Assembly (NCBI GenBank): GCA_003427395.1
Contig: BFEA01000854.1
Coordinates: 340,119-365,077, forward strand
Direction of reading: 5' to 3'
DNA: 24,959 bases
From: Chara braunii
Lineage: Eukaryota > Streptophyta > Charophyceae > Charales > Characeae
Shown: positions 10,361-19,551 of the stretch, one piece after another
Position numbering within the stretch: position 1 is the first letter of the stretch
Layout: each line of letters begins with the position of its first letter
The notes under the pieces: generated by a model
What the model was told of the DNA's origin: nothing
The model's input: only the letters and a program-made list of their open reading frames with translations
Database searches by the model: none
Made by a program: the position numbers and the translations under genes

Positions 10361-10674
10361 GTAGACGCAGCAATTTCCGATTTTGAGAAGCGGAAATCAC
10401 CAAAACACAACTGCGAAGAGAGCTTCACCGGAAAAAAAAAATAAAAAAAAATCGGAATGTCAAAGCAACGGAAAATTCGAAATTCCAAAAAATATAAAGA
10501 AAAGCGAATTTTTCAGCTACTAATTCATGCGCGATTTGGAATTTTTCTAGAAAGAAGAAAAACGAATTGCATCAAAAAGAGAATTCAGAAATTCAGAAAA
10601 AGAAAAAAAATCCGGAATTTTACAGTTAGGCAGAAATCGCGAACGGGACTCAATTAGGTTAACCCTAACTAACT

Positions 10675-10779
10675 AATCAATCAATCAATCCATCAATCAA
10701 TTGATCGAACAATCAATCAATCGATCAATCAATCAATCAATCAATCGATCAATCAATCAATCAATCAATCGATCGATCG
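10675..10779. repeat. (AATC)n tetranucleotide array with GATC interruptions
   Basis: About 26 units of AATC/ATCG tetranucleotides form an imperfect microsatellite of roughly 105 bases. Confidence 0.95.
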
Positions 10780-10788
10780 GTCCTACTG

Positions 10789-10838
10789 CTCGCGAGTCAG
10801 GTCTGGAATCCTGATTCACTCGCGAGGCTCCGATACCA
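10789..10838 (-). other. Copia-like primer-binding site next to a hairpin (LTR retrotransposon relic)
   Basis: Read on the minus strand, 10838-10827 is TGGTATCGGAGC, one base different from TGGTATCAGAGC, the usual plant Copia primer site complementary to the 3' end of initiator tRNA-Met. Directly beyond it lies a hairpin (10789-10826) with a perfect CTCGCGAGT/ACTCGCGAG stem. An LTR would then occupy plus-strand positions above 10839, but I could not find its other end or any coding remnant. Confidence 0.45.
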
Positions 10839-11250
10839 ACTAGTACATGCTCAATCGAGCGATGTATATGGAGCCAAGGATCCGCAAAGTGAAGAAAAGG
10901 ACTCAAATGGACAATGCAGTGTCAGCAAAGCATGAACAAGCAATGTAAATCCAGATACATACGAAAATAGCATAATGTAGCACAACGGAAAGATATGACC
11001 TGACCTCTCAGATACTGACACGACACCCCATCGTACACCACACATGTGAGAGAGAGGGGAGGGACAGCATACATGGAAGAAAGCTCCCTCCTTGAGCACG
11101 CACATGGGGAGATGCCACGGATGAGGAGATGGGGGAGAGGCGAGAAGAAGATGGAGACGAGGGAGAAGACCAAGATCCGATAGCGAGGTCCAAAAACAGT
11201 CTCCCTGCCAAATGACCAATCGATGTCTGCCACAAAAATAGTAACCCCTG
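10839..11250. other. Region without recognised genes (possible LTR remnant)
   Basis: There is no convincing ORF or RNA gene. By position this would be the LTR side of the primer-site motif, but no terminal TG/CA pair or second LTR was found. Confidence 0.3.
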
Positions 11251-11251
11251 C

Positions 11252-11255
11252 CTAT

Positions 11256-11336
<81 letters not shown>
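11252..11336 (+). promoter_or_regulatory. TATA-like box followed by (CT)39 tract
   Basis: CTATAAA at 11252-11258 runs straight into a 78-base pure CT repeat (11259-11336). A TATA box with a pyrimidine-rich leader is a common plant core-promoter and 5'-UTR layout, and a candidate small ORF follows 38 bases later. The CT tract may equally be just a microsatellite. Confidence 0.35.
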
Positions 11337-11339
<3 letters not shown>

Positions 11340-11373
11340 AAAGAAGACGAAGGAGAAGAAGCAGAAGTGGAGG

Positions 11374-11643
11374 ATGAGGAAGAAGAAGATGTCGCCCTCC
11401 TCGTTGTCTCACCTGAACAGCCGCCACGTGCAGCTGGCGCTGGATGCAGGTTGCCGGTATGACGTCCAGCTACGGCGCCCAGGTAAGTGCCCGCGCTGGA
11501 GGTATGGCCACCGCTGCTCTCTCTCTTTCCCTCTATCTACAGCTCTAACGCAGCGCCGTGCCGCGCTGCTCCAGCAGCACGTCGCCCAAGAAGTGAGCTA
11601 CTCGAAATGTGTGTCTGCCCTGGTCTGGCCCAGCTATATGTAG
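11374..11643 (+). CDS. Candidate small two-exon gene, function unknown
   Basis: From ATG 11374 (a second ATG follows five codons later) a frame reads MRKKKMSPSSLSHLNSRHVQ and on to RRP. There it meets a perfect donor, CAG|GTAAGT, at 11482/11483. A pyrimidine tract and CTACAG acceptor end at 11542, giving a 60-base GT-AG intron. Exon 2 (11543-11643) continues ALTQRRAALLQQHVAQEVSY to TAG. The intron is a multiple of three and lacks stops, so the frame also reads through unspliced. The spliced product would be about 70 residues, basic at the start and helical in the second half. I recognise no family. A TATA-like box and CT tract lie upstream. A chance ORF is quite possible. Confidence 0.28.
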   Translation: MRKKKMSPSSLSHLNSRHVQLALDAGCRYDVQLRRPGKCPRWRYGHRCSLSFPLSTALTQRRAALLQQHVAQEVSYSKCVSALVWPSYM

Positions 11644-12590
11644 CGCTGGGCCTCGCTGGTGTGCCTCTGTTCCTCGGCCTGAAACGGCCTGCCTGGGTCC
11701 CTACCGGACATCCAGGCCCTCCCTGCTGATGCAGCAGGGAGTGTCCGCTGCTGGACGAACACGAACCTGGCCCGAGAGGGCCTGCCTGCGAACGAAGAAG
11801 GCCCAAAACGCGGCCTTTGTCCAAACAGGCCGAAAGTCTATTCAGACAAACTTCAAGTCCGAAACGACGCCTGAACAGACAAAAATAGGACACCAAATAA
11901 ATAAACAAATGAATGCTGTCTCAAATGGAATCCTGCAGCCCTAAGGTCGGCCGTGGGCCTCCAGGTCTTGCGTCTGAAGGGTGTGCGGCCTGGGGGCCCC
12001 CAGCAACCGTCGGGCCCCCGAAACGGGGCCCACGTGCAGGCTTAGCATGTAACAAGAGGGAGAAAGAAGGAGAGAGGGTGGGAGCTAAGCAGAGAGACTA
12101 GACAGTGGCGACAGCATTCATCCACAAACTGCTTATCTAGCCACGTGGTTCATTTGCCATTTGAATGCTCATCCCTCACATAACGTATTCCCCCCCGACG
12201 ACGATTACATACCATCGAAGGAGGGAAGGAGGTACAGATGGAGGGGGGACAACACGCCAGTGCTTAGGGACCTGATGAGGTCGACTGCAACCGATTAGGG
12301 ATCCGGGACATTCATTAGTGGTGACCTGCAACTAAATCTGAGTTACATGTTGAGAAATTTATCATTCAGCTTCAACCTTCCTTCTGCACATCTGGCTGTA
12401 AACAAAACCTCTCACCATCTCACACCCAACCATGGCATAAACCAGAACGCAGTCAGTTGAATATATTTATTGAAGTTTATTCAGCATGGCATAGACCACA
12501 ACTTGCTTCAATTACTTCAGCTCATATGGAAAGCTTATTCCCTTCATATTTATTCAGGAAGTCAGTCAGTACCTCCCACATTTATTTTAC
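11644..12590. other. Non-coding stretch; intron-like flank of the NodGS-like exon
   Basis: I see no supported gene. There is a perfect CTCCCTGCTG/CAGCAGGGAG hairpin with a 3-base loop at 11719-11741, GGCC-rich palindromic spots near 11985-12030, and a direct repeat of CATGGCATARACCA at about 12432 and 12485. On the minus strand this would be the intron following the exon at 12591-12842; no next exon was recognised. Confidence 0.4.
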
Positions 12591-12842
12591 CTCTGATAAA
12601 ATGTCTTCAGCGACTGCTTCCACTCGTAGAACGCGCTTGACAAGCGGGACATATGATGTATGCCAGTCTAGGCTCCTTGCACCCACTGCCCGCAGCCCGT
12701 CATCAACGAGCAGGGCTGAGATCCCGGCAGCGTCAAAGCATTTCCTAGCAACAGCCTCCTCCCCCAGAGTTTCACGCTGCTTTTTTATGCTATCGAAGTC
12801 GCCATTGCATCCCAGCACACCGCCAATCTCTCGCACACTCCT
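12591..12842 (-). CDS. Internal exon resembling NodGS (nodulin/glutamine synthetase-like), amidohydrolase-like domain
   Basis: An 84-codon minus-strand exon reads RSVREIGGVLGCNG at the start, KCFDAAGISALLVDDGL in the middle and VPLVKRVLRVEAVAEDILSE at the end. The order (KCF..A.ISALL.DDGL, then WH..(F/Y)VP.V.RVLR.E..AE.IL.E) matches my knowledge of the N-terminal amidohydrolase-2-like region of plant NodGS proteins, which carry a C-terminal glutamine-synthetase domain. Splice signals fit: TGCCAG before the first AGG codon (acceptor, 12843-12848) and GAG|GTAAAA after the last codon (12591/12590). Both junctions are phase 0 and the exon is exactly 252 bases. No neighbouring exon was found, so introns must be long or the exon is an isolated copy. 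Its dN/dS and expression are unknown. Confidence 0.65.
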
Positions 12843-12961
12843 CTGGCATTCAAGTATGCCCGGCATTCACATAACACGCATACATTACCCCATAATAACC
12901 ATGCGCATCACACCGCGATTTAACACCCAAGAGGCCACACAGGGAATCAAAATGTTAATAC

Positions 12962-12997
<36 letters not shown>

Positions 12998-13575
12998 CAA
13001 ACAAAGCAGCATTGGTTCAATGACACGCAGGGTTATGCGTTGAACATCACACACGGATGTTTTTAAACCATGGTCGCGCCACACACACACACACACAGAT
13101 GGTTGGTGCAACCATGCATGAAGTCATGCATCAGTGACATGAGACAGTGATTGGTTTCACAAGCATGCAATGATTGCAGGCAGAATCCTCCCCCCCCACC
13201 CCCCCGGCAAAAGAATCCGTTCCCAGGCGACACCACATGGGAAACCGCTAAGCAGTCACAGAGAACAAAGACATCACCCGAGAATTATGAGATGGATGTC
13301 AGCATTGTGAAAGCAACATTGAAGTTAGCTTCGCATTAAACAATTGGGCACAAACCAACAATATGAACAGCAACAATCAAGGTGAGCGCTGCACATCGTG
13401 CAGTAGAACTAGAGAGGCCAAAAATTACACTTTGCGCTTCATCCGATGGGGTGCACTGAGAGGCAAGACAAAGATTTGGTACACCAACACCATGATGTCA
13501 GACATGAAGCAATGACTGAAAAAGGAAGAACAAAAGGCATGATGACAAGTGATGCAGAATCAAGACAATGAGTGA
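12843..13575. other. Non-coding stretch with microsatellites
   Basis: It contains a TA/TG dinucleotide run (about 12962-12997), an AC run (13081-13098) and C-rich tracts near 13190-13205. Small palindromes such as ATGCATGAAGTCATGCAT lie near 13114. No supported gene. Confidence 0.5.
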
Positions 13576-13688
13576 ACTGCAGTCTACCCACGAACACAAT
13601 GCACCCTCATCATGAATGTATAGGAGCGATCTCTCCGGCCCCATACAGTTGTGATGAGGGTGCGTTGTATTTGGGATGAGACAGTAGT
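13576..13688. repeat. Imperfect foldback with ~50-bp arms (hairpin of MITE or microRNA-precursor size)
   Basis: The arms 13576-13626 and 13639-13688 are inverted copies of each other. The core GCACCCTCATCA is perfectly matched, and ACAAYGCACCCTCATCA with a TGTATRGG block extends it. The loop is only about 12 bases. Folding either strand gives a ~113-nt stem with scattered mismatches. Confidence 0.75.
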
Positions 13689-14679
13689 GCTTACTCTTGT
13701 GGGGCTGTCGCGAGGCACCAATGCAGGCCAGTGTCATGTGACAACACAATGAGCCTCAAACGTCGCATTTTCAACCAAGAAGACGGGAGAGAGAAAGAGA
13801 TAGATAAAGAGAGAGAGAGAAGAGGGGGAGATGGTAGAAGAGAGAAGGAGAGAAGAAAGAACCAAGTTTGTGGGGCACCCTACTAGCAGTTGGATAACCT
13901 CACAGGTAACCCGTACATGGCTGCAAGGACACGCATCTTCCTTGTCGTGTGTGCCCATGGCATGTCGATCCCAAGTATAGTTTTCAGTTTTTCTTCTCTT
14001 CTCTGTACTGAAGGGACCACCTGTACCCCAGGGGGTCTTAGACCCCCTCTGACGCAAATGCATATGGATCCACACCGCGCACTCATGCAGCCTCCACGTT
14101 AACACCTAAAAACGCAGTAGGTAAAAGAGCGGGTCTCACGTGATCGTTCCACAAGAGACCCCGCTGCAGGTGTTGGGAAAGGCCGCAGCAGAGGGGCATG
14201 CCCAAAGTGCAGACGAACCGGGCGCACGCGCAAGTCGTCTCGGATAGGCGCGTTCATCTCCATGGTCCGTTGTCCCAAGCGCGAGCCATTTCAGACAGGC
14301 GCGTTCATCCCGTTGGTCCGCTGCTTCCGTTGCGGGCAGGAGTGCTTGCGAGTAGAGCAGGGTTGATCAAAAGGAAGGTGATGAACCCCACCGTCAGCTC
14401 ACTAGTACGCGCCAGCCTCATTCGTCATGGCAGCGCAAGGTATGGGGCCTCACTCCACTACTCTTGAAATGTGAAAAACCGCTAGAACATGGAAGGATAC
14501 ATCGCCATGAGTTTTGTCTATTGTGCATTTTGAGAACAGTGGAGCGAGGCCCATGTTCTCCTATAGGCTGCTGTGTGCTCGACAGCTTTTCTTTTCTTTT
14601 CTCGCATTTCCCCCCCTTGAAAGACGATATGGACGAATGGCAGTGCGGGGTTGTCTGGACCTGCATGGCATGGGATATG

Positions 14680-14683
<4 letters not shown>
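13689..14683. other. Non-coding stretch with a short direct duplication
   Basis: GA-rich DNA lies at 13785-13860. AGGGGGTC/GACCCCCT forms a hairpin near 14030-14050. AGGCGCGTTCATC recurs at 14246 and 14297 (51-base period), followed each time by TGGTCCG. No supported gene. Confidence 0.4.
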
Positions 14684-14751
<68 letters not shown>

Positions 14752-14755
14752 NNNN

Positions 14756-14804
<49 letters not shown>
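14684..14804. repeat. (CT)n microsatellite with an NNNN assembly gap
   Basis: CT dinucleotides fill the interval apart from four N at 14752-14755. The true length is therefore uncertain. Confidence 0.97.
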
Positions 14805-14806
<2 letters not shown>

Positions 14807-15787
14807 GGCACGCTTGGGTGGCTGGGTGAGTGAATAGGGCGCAATGGCACTTTGGGGGGATATCTGCGCCTGTGAGTAGGGATCATGGCATGCGATGTGT
14901 CTTTCGGTTTCTCTCCACGACAACATCCTTGGGTGGCTTCGTAAACGAAATTGAACACATTGTGCCTGATCTGGTGACAGCAACAAAAAACACACTCTCA
15001 GTCCATAGTCATGTTCTATTGAACCCCTTCATGCCCGAGAACATTTCTTCTTTTTCTTTTTTTTCCACTCGATAACGATCACGTCCTGCAAGAGCAGATG
15101 GAGGGATGCATGACATGTGATCCAGACGAAGTTTGCATCTTCTCCAAATGGCTGATCGGGGTCCCGGCAGACATGCATTGTGATCCACATCAGTTGAGGG
15201 TGATAGGACCGTGAAGCCCAGGGCCACATGCGTGCACAGGATGGTACACGAACGAATGAAACAATCACGAGGGACGATTGGTCGGGGGGAGAAGGAGATG
15301 GGGCGGCTGTGTGAGGGGGGACCTCACAGTTCAACCAAACATAAAAAAAAAAAATGGGTGACAGCCTTGAGATGTCATCATCGTACTGGCCGGTCCTAGG
15401 TCAAGTGCCGGTGAGCTCATCCTGGGTTTTGATCACATGGACACGACGTTCACTTGCGGCTCAGGCTCCACAGGCTGATGTATTTTGACTATCTTTGAAG
15501 TGTGTTCTTGCTTTCGGGAAAATGCTGATGTGTCATGACTCCTCCTACCGTCTGTCTTTTGCTTCCCCTGTTACTCTACTCTTCTTCGTCTTCATTTTCT
15601 ACCTCTAGCTTCTGGATTTATCACGTCTTCAACCCCAACCTCTGGTCGTCTCGTTCTCCGTCTGTTCCATTGCATGGCTACATGTGAAAGGAGTTTCTAG
15701 GCCTGATGGGCCGATGTTCGTTACAGTATGCCTTGGCTGCATGTTGACATATGATTTATTATGTACTTTGCCTACTTACCTAGGTAC
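14805..15787. other. Non-coding stretch
   Basis: No protein or RNA gene was recognised. CATGGCATGCGATGTGTCTT at 14884 is a near copy of the sequence just before the CT tract (about 14664). Short T- and A-runs occur near 15055 and 15343. The lower end may contain the body of the SINE that starts at 15880 on the minus strand. Confidence 0.4.
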
Positions 15788-15880
15788 TTCAGAATCCATT
15801 CATTCACTTATTTGCTTCGACTGAACCCACAACCTCCTGAATGCCACTTGTGTGCCTAACCAACTGAGCTAGGCCGCTGG
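15788..15880 (-). mobile_element. tRNA-derived SINE head (minus strand)
   Basis: Read on the minus strand from 15880, the sequence begins like a tRNA: GCGGCC, then TAGCTCAGTTGGTTA (15871-15857), a perfect RNA polymerase III A box. After 29 bases comes GGTTCAGTCGA (15827-15817), a B box close to GGTTCRANTCC. The AGGTTGTGGGTTC stretch also matches a tRNA variable loop and T arm. There is no 3' acceptor strand, so this is a tRNA-derived SINE rather than a tRNA gene. The tail continues to lower coordinates; its end is not defined. Confidence 0.65.
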
Positions 15881-16020
15881 ATACCAGTTCATTTTCTGCA
15901 AGGCTGGGGCCGTGTACTGGTGGTTTAAGATTTGGTATGGCCTACAAGGCTGGAACAGATGTTGAGCTTTGTATCCCAAAGAGTTGGTCTCTCTGCACTC
16001 AGAAGAAACCTTTGGGAGAT

Positions 16021-16052
16021 TTCAGAATCCACTCATTCACTCATTTGCTTCG
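16021..16052 (-). repeat. Second copy of the SINE segment below the B box
   Basis: These 32 bases match 15788-15819 at 30 positions, about 233 bases away in the same orientation. The tRNA-like head is absent here. Confidence 0.7.
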
Positions 16053-16105
16053 TCTGGAGTGCTTAGTACGGAAAGGAGTTCACCATCTTTTGGACCCAGA
16101 ACTGT

Positions 16106-16330
16106 CGAAACCTTTTGGTTTTGGGCGCCCAAACCTTTCCCGTTCGGTGAGATACGCCTACCGGAAAACGAACTTGGCCCTGCGCCGGGTTCACCATCCG
16201 GTAGGAAGAGGCCCAGCAATCGGGACCCAATCTCGGCCGCCAGATTTCTGCGTCCGACCGCCCCTGTTGCCCGTGGGCACTTGTTACCACGCGGAAAAGG
16301 TTTGGGCACCCAAAACCAAAAAGGTTTTTC
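16106..16330. mobile_element. MITE-like element, ~225 bp, with ~37-bp terminal inverted repeats
   Basis: The left end (about 16107-16143) contains GGTTTTGGGCGCCCAAACC. The reverse complement of the right end (16330-16287) contains GGTTTTGGGTGCCCAAACC with matching flanks AAACCTTT and CTTTTCCG. Each arm is itself partly palindromic. The ~140-bp interior is GC-rich and non-coding. No clear target duplication is visible, so the superfamily is open. Confidence 0.65.
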
Positions 16331-17539
16331 TCTCTTTTTTCCCTTTTTTTTGTAGGAAAAGTCCTCATGTGAGTGTGACCTCATGCGCAGCACGTATGTT
16401 GTACGTGACCATTCTCTGGCTCACCTGGCTGCTGCAGCCAGAGGCGGGAGCGAGCCAAAGATTTTCCAAGATCGAGTACGAGTTTGCTATCCACGTCAGC
16501 ATGACTGCCAGCTCAGCATACGGTAGACACCTGATATCTACCTCCTCCTTCCTTTCTCACCTTTTTCTTTTATTTTCTTTTGTTGGATGACTCCATTCCT
16601 GTGACGGGGCTGAGGCAACGAGGCTGGGAGAGAGAGGGAGAGAGTGAGAGCACACACACACACTCACTCAACTCGACGCAGACTCGACACGACTCGACGG
16701 ACGCAGACACGAAGTGGCAAAGTCGCGAAGTCGAAGTCTTGGATTTCCGAACACAATGTCGAAGTGAGTCACACTGAGTACGCGTACAGCAGGAAACTGG
16801 TACGAGACCGGTCCCTGTACCGTACGGGGAGCCGGTATAAGTACCGGTGACATGTACGGTACCAGGGGCATTTCTGCAAAGGCCCGGAGGGCAGAACTGA
16901 AAAATGCGGTATTTGAAAGTGGCGCCTGAATTGCAGCATGGCGCCAGTTGTCCAAAATCCTATGGTACCAAAGAAGGGGTTTGGAAAAAGGGTGCCAGGC
17001 CGAAAACGGGATGCAGCCGAAACAGCAAAAAGATAGACCAGGGATCGAGCCCTGGCGGAGTTCGTAACAATTCCATTGGTGGGGAGCATCACCTGCTGGA
17101 AACCCGGCCCAGCGTCCCAAAATACCAAGTATCGGAAACAAAACTTATGCTGGGAGCTTTGCCCATCTTTGCTTGTGTAACAAGGTGAGCTATGTAGAAG
17201 GGTCTAACGGGCATCGGCCATGTGAACTGAAAGCCAGCCTGTCTGCTAACCTAAACCAGTGGACTGGGCTTTGTTCCTCTAGCAATGCTGGAAATCAGGT
17301 CCAGAGTCCCTCTCTGCCTGTGTCGTCTAGCTTATTCTGAATTTCAAAAGAATAACATTCACATACATGCAAGTTGATGCAACAGATAACTTATTCTGGG
17401 TTTTGAAAACAGAAAGAAAATAAAAGGTCATGGAGCAAGATAAGGGAGCTGACGAATATGACTGCTCCTTGTGGGCAATTAATTTACTAATCTGCCGGAA
17501 ACCGGGTCCAGCGTCCCACTATCCCTGAGATAGTTGTTT
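16331..17539. other. Region without supported genes; contains LINE C tail sequence on the minus side
   Basis: GT/AC palindromic spots (ACCGGT, GTACGGTACC) occur near 16800-16865. A 25-base motif TGCYGGAAAYCNGGYCCAGMGTCCC recurs at about 17093, 17284 and 17491. The part above ~16880 may be 3' UTR of the minus-strand LINE C or an older repeat. Nothing else is recognised. Confidence 0.4.
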
Positions 17540-17812
17540 CTTAAGTTGCTGAGAATATACCAGAACAAATGTATGCCTTCTGACTAGTTAGATGGTTACT
17601 ACCACCAGTTGGATTTGTGGTAGGAACTAGGTCTCTGCGATCGCCGACCATAACCAGGGGGACAATCGCATCTTTCCCTGTGAGTCCACCATTGCCAGGT
17701 GTGGGCACGGAGGCCCAAGTGGGTCTTAACCACTTGAGGCCTCCAGCTGTATCTGGGCTTCGGCGCACTTTACGTTGCCAATCGCAGCTGATGGTGCGTT
17801 GGATAGAAATTC

Positions 17813-18182
17813 TTATTTTGGCTTGAAGTTCCTTGAAGGAGTGAATTTCCTGTTAAAACCGGCCTCATTCCTGGCAAGCCACAGTTCCCAGAAGATAATA
17901 CTTCTGGCTGTTTGAGCCATGTAACCTCGCCCCGACTTTAGACTTAAGTCACTTAACCCTTTGGGGAGTCCAGGACAATCCACTGTTGGGTCCAAGACAT
18001 GCTTCTTCCCGCCAGTTTGTTCCAGTGGAATTGCCGCCAGCCCCAGATTCTGCTGGACTGTAGTCAGTCAACCCAGATATGGTGGGCCACAGCCAGTCAC
18101 ATCTGGCACAATTCAGATTGACTTCCACACGTTTACTCTGAAGACAAGCTGCCGAGGGTACCACCGCAAAGCCTGTAACCAC
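17813..18182 (-). pseudogene. LINE copy C, C-terminal zinc-finger (zf-RVT-like) region
   Basis: One frame gives VNLNCARCDWLWPT, the Cys-x2-Cys that opens the reverse-transcriptase zinc-binding region. A second frame gives MAQTARSIIFWELWLARNEA GF, matching the conserved WELWLARNE block that closes ORF2 in plant-type LINEs, and ends at 17813. The His-Cys half of the finger is eroded. Below it a further frame runs to 17541. The region marks the 3' end of ORF2 of copy C. Confidence 0.7.
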
Positions 18183-19518
18183 AAGATGCTTGCTGCTTTC
18201 TGAGAAGGGAGGACCGTGAGTCGCTTCCGAAGTATTCTGAGTTCTGGCTGGGTGATCTGAAGACCAGTAGAATCCTTGAGGCGGGATTTGACCATGCTTG
18301 TAGGTTGCACATCCCTCCCGCTTGTGTCGGAGCAGTTGAACCCCAAATTTGGATGTGTACTGGTGGACCGGTTGTCATGCCAGTGGCATTGCCGGGTAGC
18401 TACGCTGGTATGGGCGAACCGCTCAAAGGATATAAGTGAACCCCTCTTGGAAAAAGTTATCAGAATCTTTGCAATATCCAAGTTCACCCAGGCCAATTTG
18501 GCATGTGGTTTACCCTCTTGATCACAAAATCCAGATCTACTCAGTTTTTTTATTATATCAGAGATAGGTGCTTCCATTGTAATATTGGTTTTTCCAAGAC
18601 TGATAAGTGTACTAGGCAAGAATGTAACTTTACTGCCAAGCTCTATCTTCAAGGATATTCTCAAATTAATACAAATATCATGTACCAAGTTACAAATCTG
18701 TTTGGCCAAACAATAACGTCCATTCACACCGAGAATCCGATAACTACGACTGGTGTTAATGTTTTTTTGGTGATCCCGCCTAGGCCGTGGCAATCTCCAG
18801 TGGGTGTTGGCCACTTCAGCATCTCGGGATCTAATCGTAGCTGGTGAATTGGCATTGCATTTGCATGGGACTTGAATCAGGGCCTTGCAGTTGGTACCGC
18901 TGTCCAAGACCCTTACTTCTTCTGCTTCCCATGCGTTGGCCACTCGAATGATTCTCTCAGACCGAGAGTTGGGCTGAGAGTAGTGGTAATTTGGTTCTCC
19001 GAGGGTCCAGCAGTCCAACGTCCATCCTTGTATCTGCTTTACCCCCTTTTCTGCTGCTGCGGTAATTACCTTGCACAATGTGCTCTCTGTATGTTCCCCC
19101 ATTGGTCTGTACCAGAGTCCCGGCGGGTCTTGTGCCGACCCGTTCATGAGGTCTTTCCAATTCTCAGGTATTGCCTAGATGATTGCAGTTCAGTACTGCT
19201 CCACATACCACAGTCTACGAGGTTCCTCCTTCTACCTCGATTTTCCAGCGCTGCTCTGGTTCAGACCAAAGGTCTTCGGCTCGGAGAACCCCTCTTTCGA
19301 TCCATTTTCTCCTGAAGTCCTGTCTGTTGGCTGAGGCGCCGAAAGGTAAGTTGTCTGCACCAAGGATGTTCGAGCTCTTGAAGATCGGTTGTCTCATAAC
19401 TTCCGCCTTGGAGACTGGCTTTGCGAAGGTCGAGGGTCTGATCCTGTCTTATGCGGCCTAGATGGTCTTCCACACCTCCGAATTGGGGCCTATGTCTGCT
19501 GTATGATGGCAGCATCAC
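18113..19518 (-). pseudogene. LINE copy C, connection region in several frames
   Basis: Fragments in different frames follow one another: DFRRKWIERGVLRAEDLWSE (around 19300), which fits the W..KGI..V.DLW block of LINE ORF2; PPGLWYRPMGEHT...WTLDCWTLGE (about 19110-18980); and RILRKRLTVLPSQKAASILWLQAL (about 18250-18160). The 344-codon open stretch at 18113-19147 is therefore a mixture of true and shifted frame, not an intact gene. No function beyond a structural linker of ORF2 can be given. Confidence 0.55.
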
Positions 19519-19551
19519 GCAGAGCCAAATGTCAGATGGTCTGGCGAGGTT

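Noticed and set aside
12457-13023. 188-codon plus-strand ORF
   Set aside because: It lies opposite the NodGS-like exon and runs into a TG microsatellite; the minus strand explains the signal better.
15817-15880. Functional tRNA gene
   Set aside because: The A and B boxes are present, but no acceptor-stem partner or clear anticodon stem follows; a SINE head fits better.
16037-16393. 118-codon minus-strand ORF and its plus-strand mirror frames
   Set aside because: They span the inverted-repeat MITE, whose symmetric ends create similar peptides on both strands.
16425-16530. Possible 106-base minus-strand exon (PYAELAVMLTWIANS...) with a CAG|GTGAGC donor
   Set aside because: The acceptor side is purine-rich without a pyrimidine tract, no family is recognised, and the plus strand is also open here.
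17035-17060. B-box-like GGGCTCGATCCC on the minus strand as a second SINE or tRNA
   Set aside because: No A box was found at a suitable distance upstream.
18113-19147. 344-codon minus-strand ORF as an intact gene
   Set aside because: Only parts match LINE ORF2 and neighbouring frames continue the match, so it is a chance open stretch in a decayed element.
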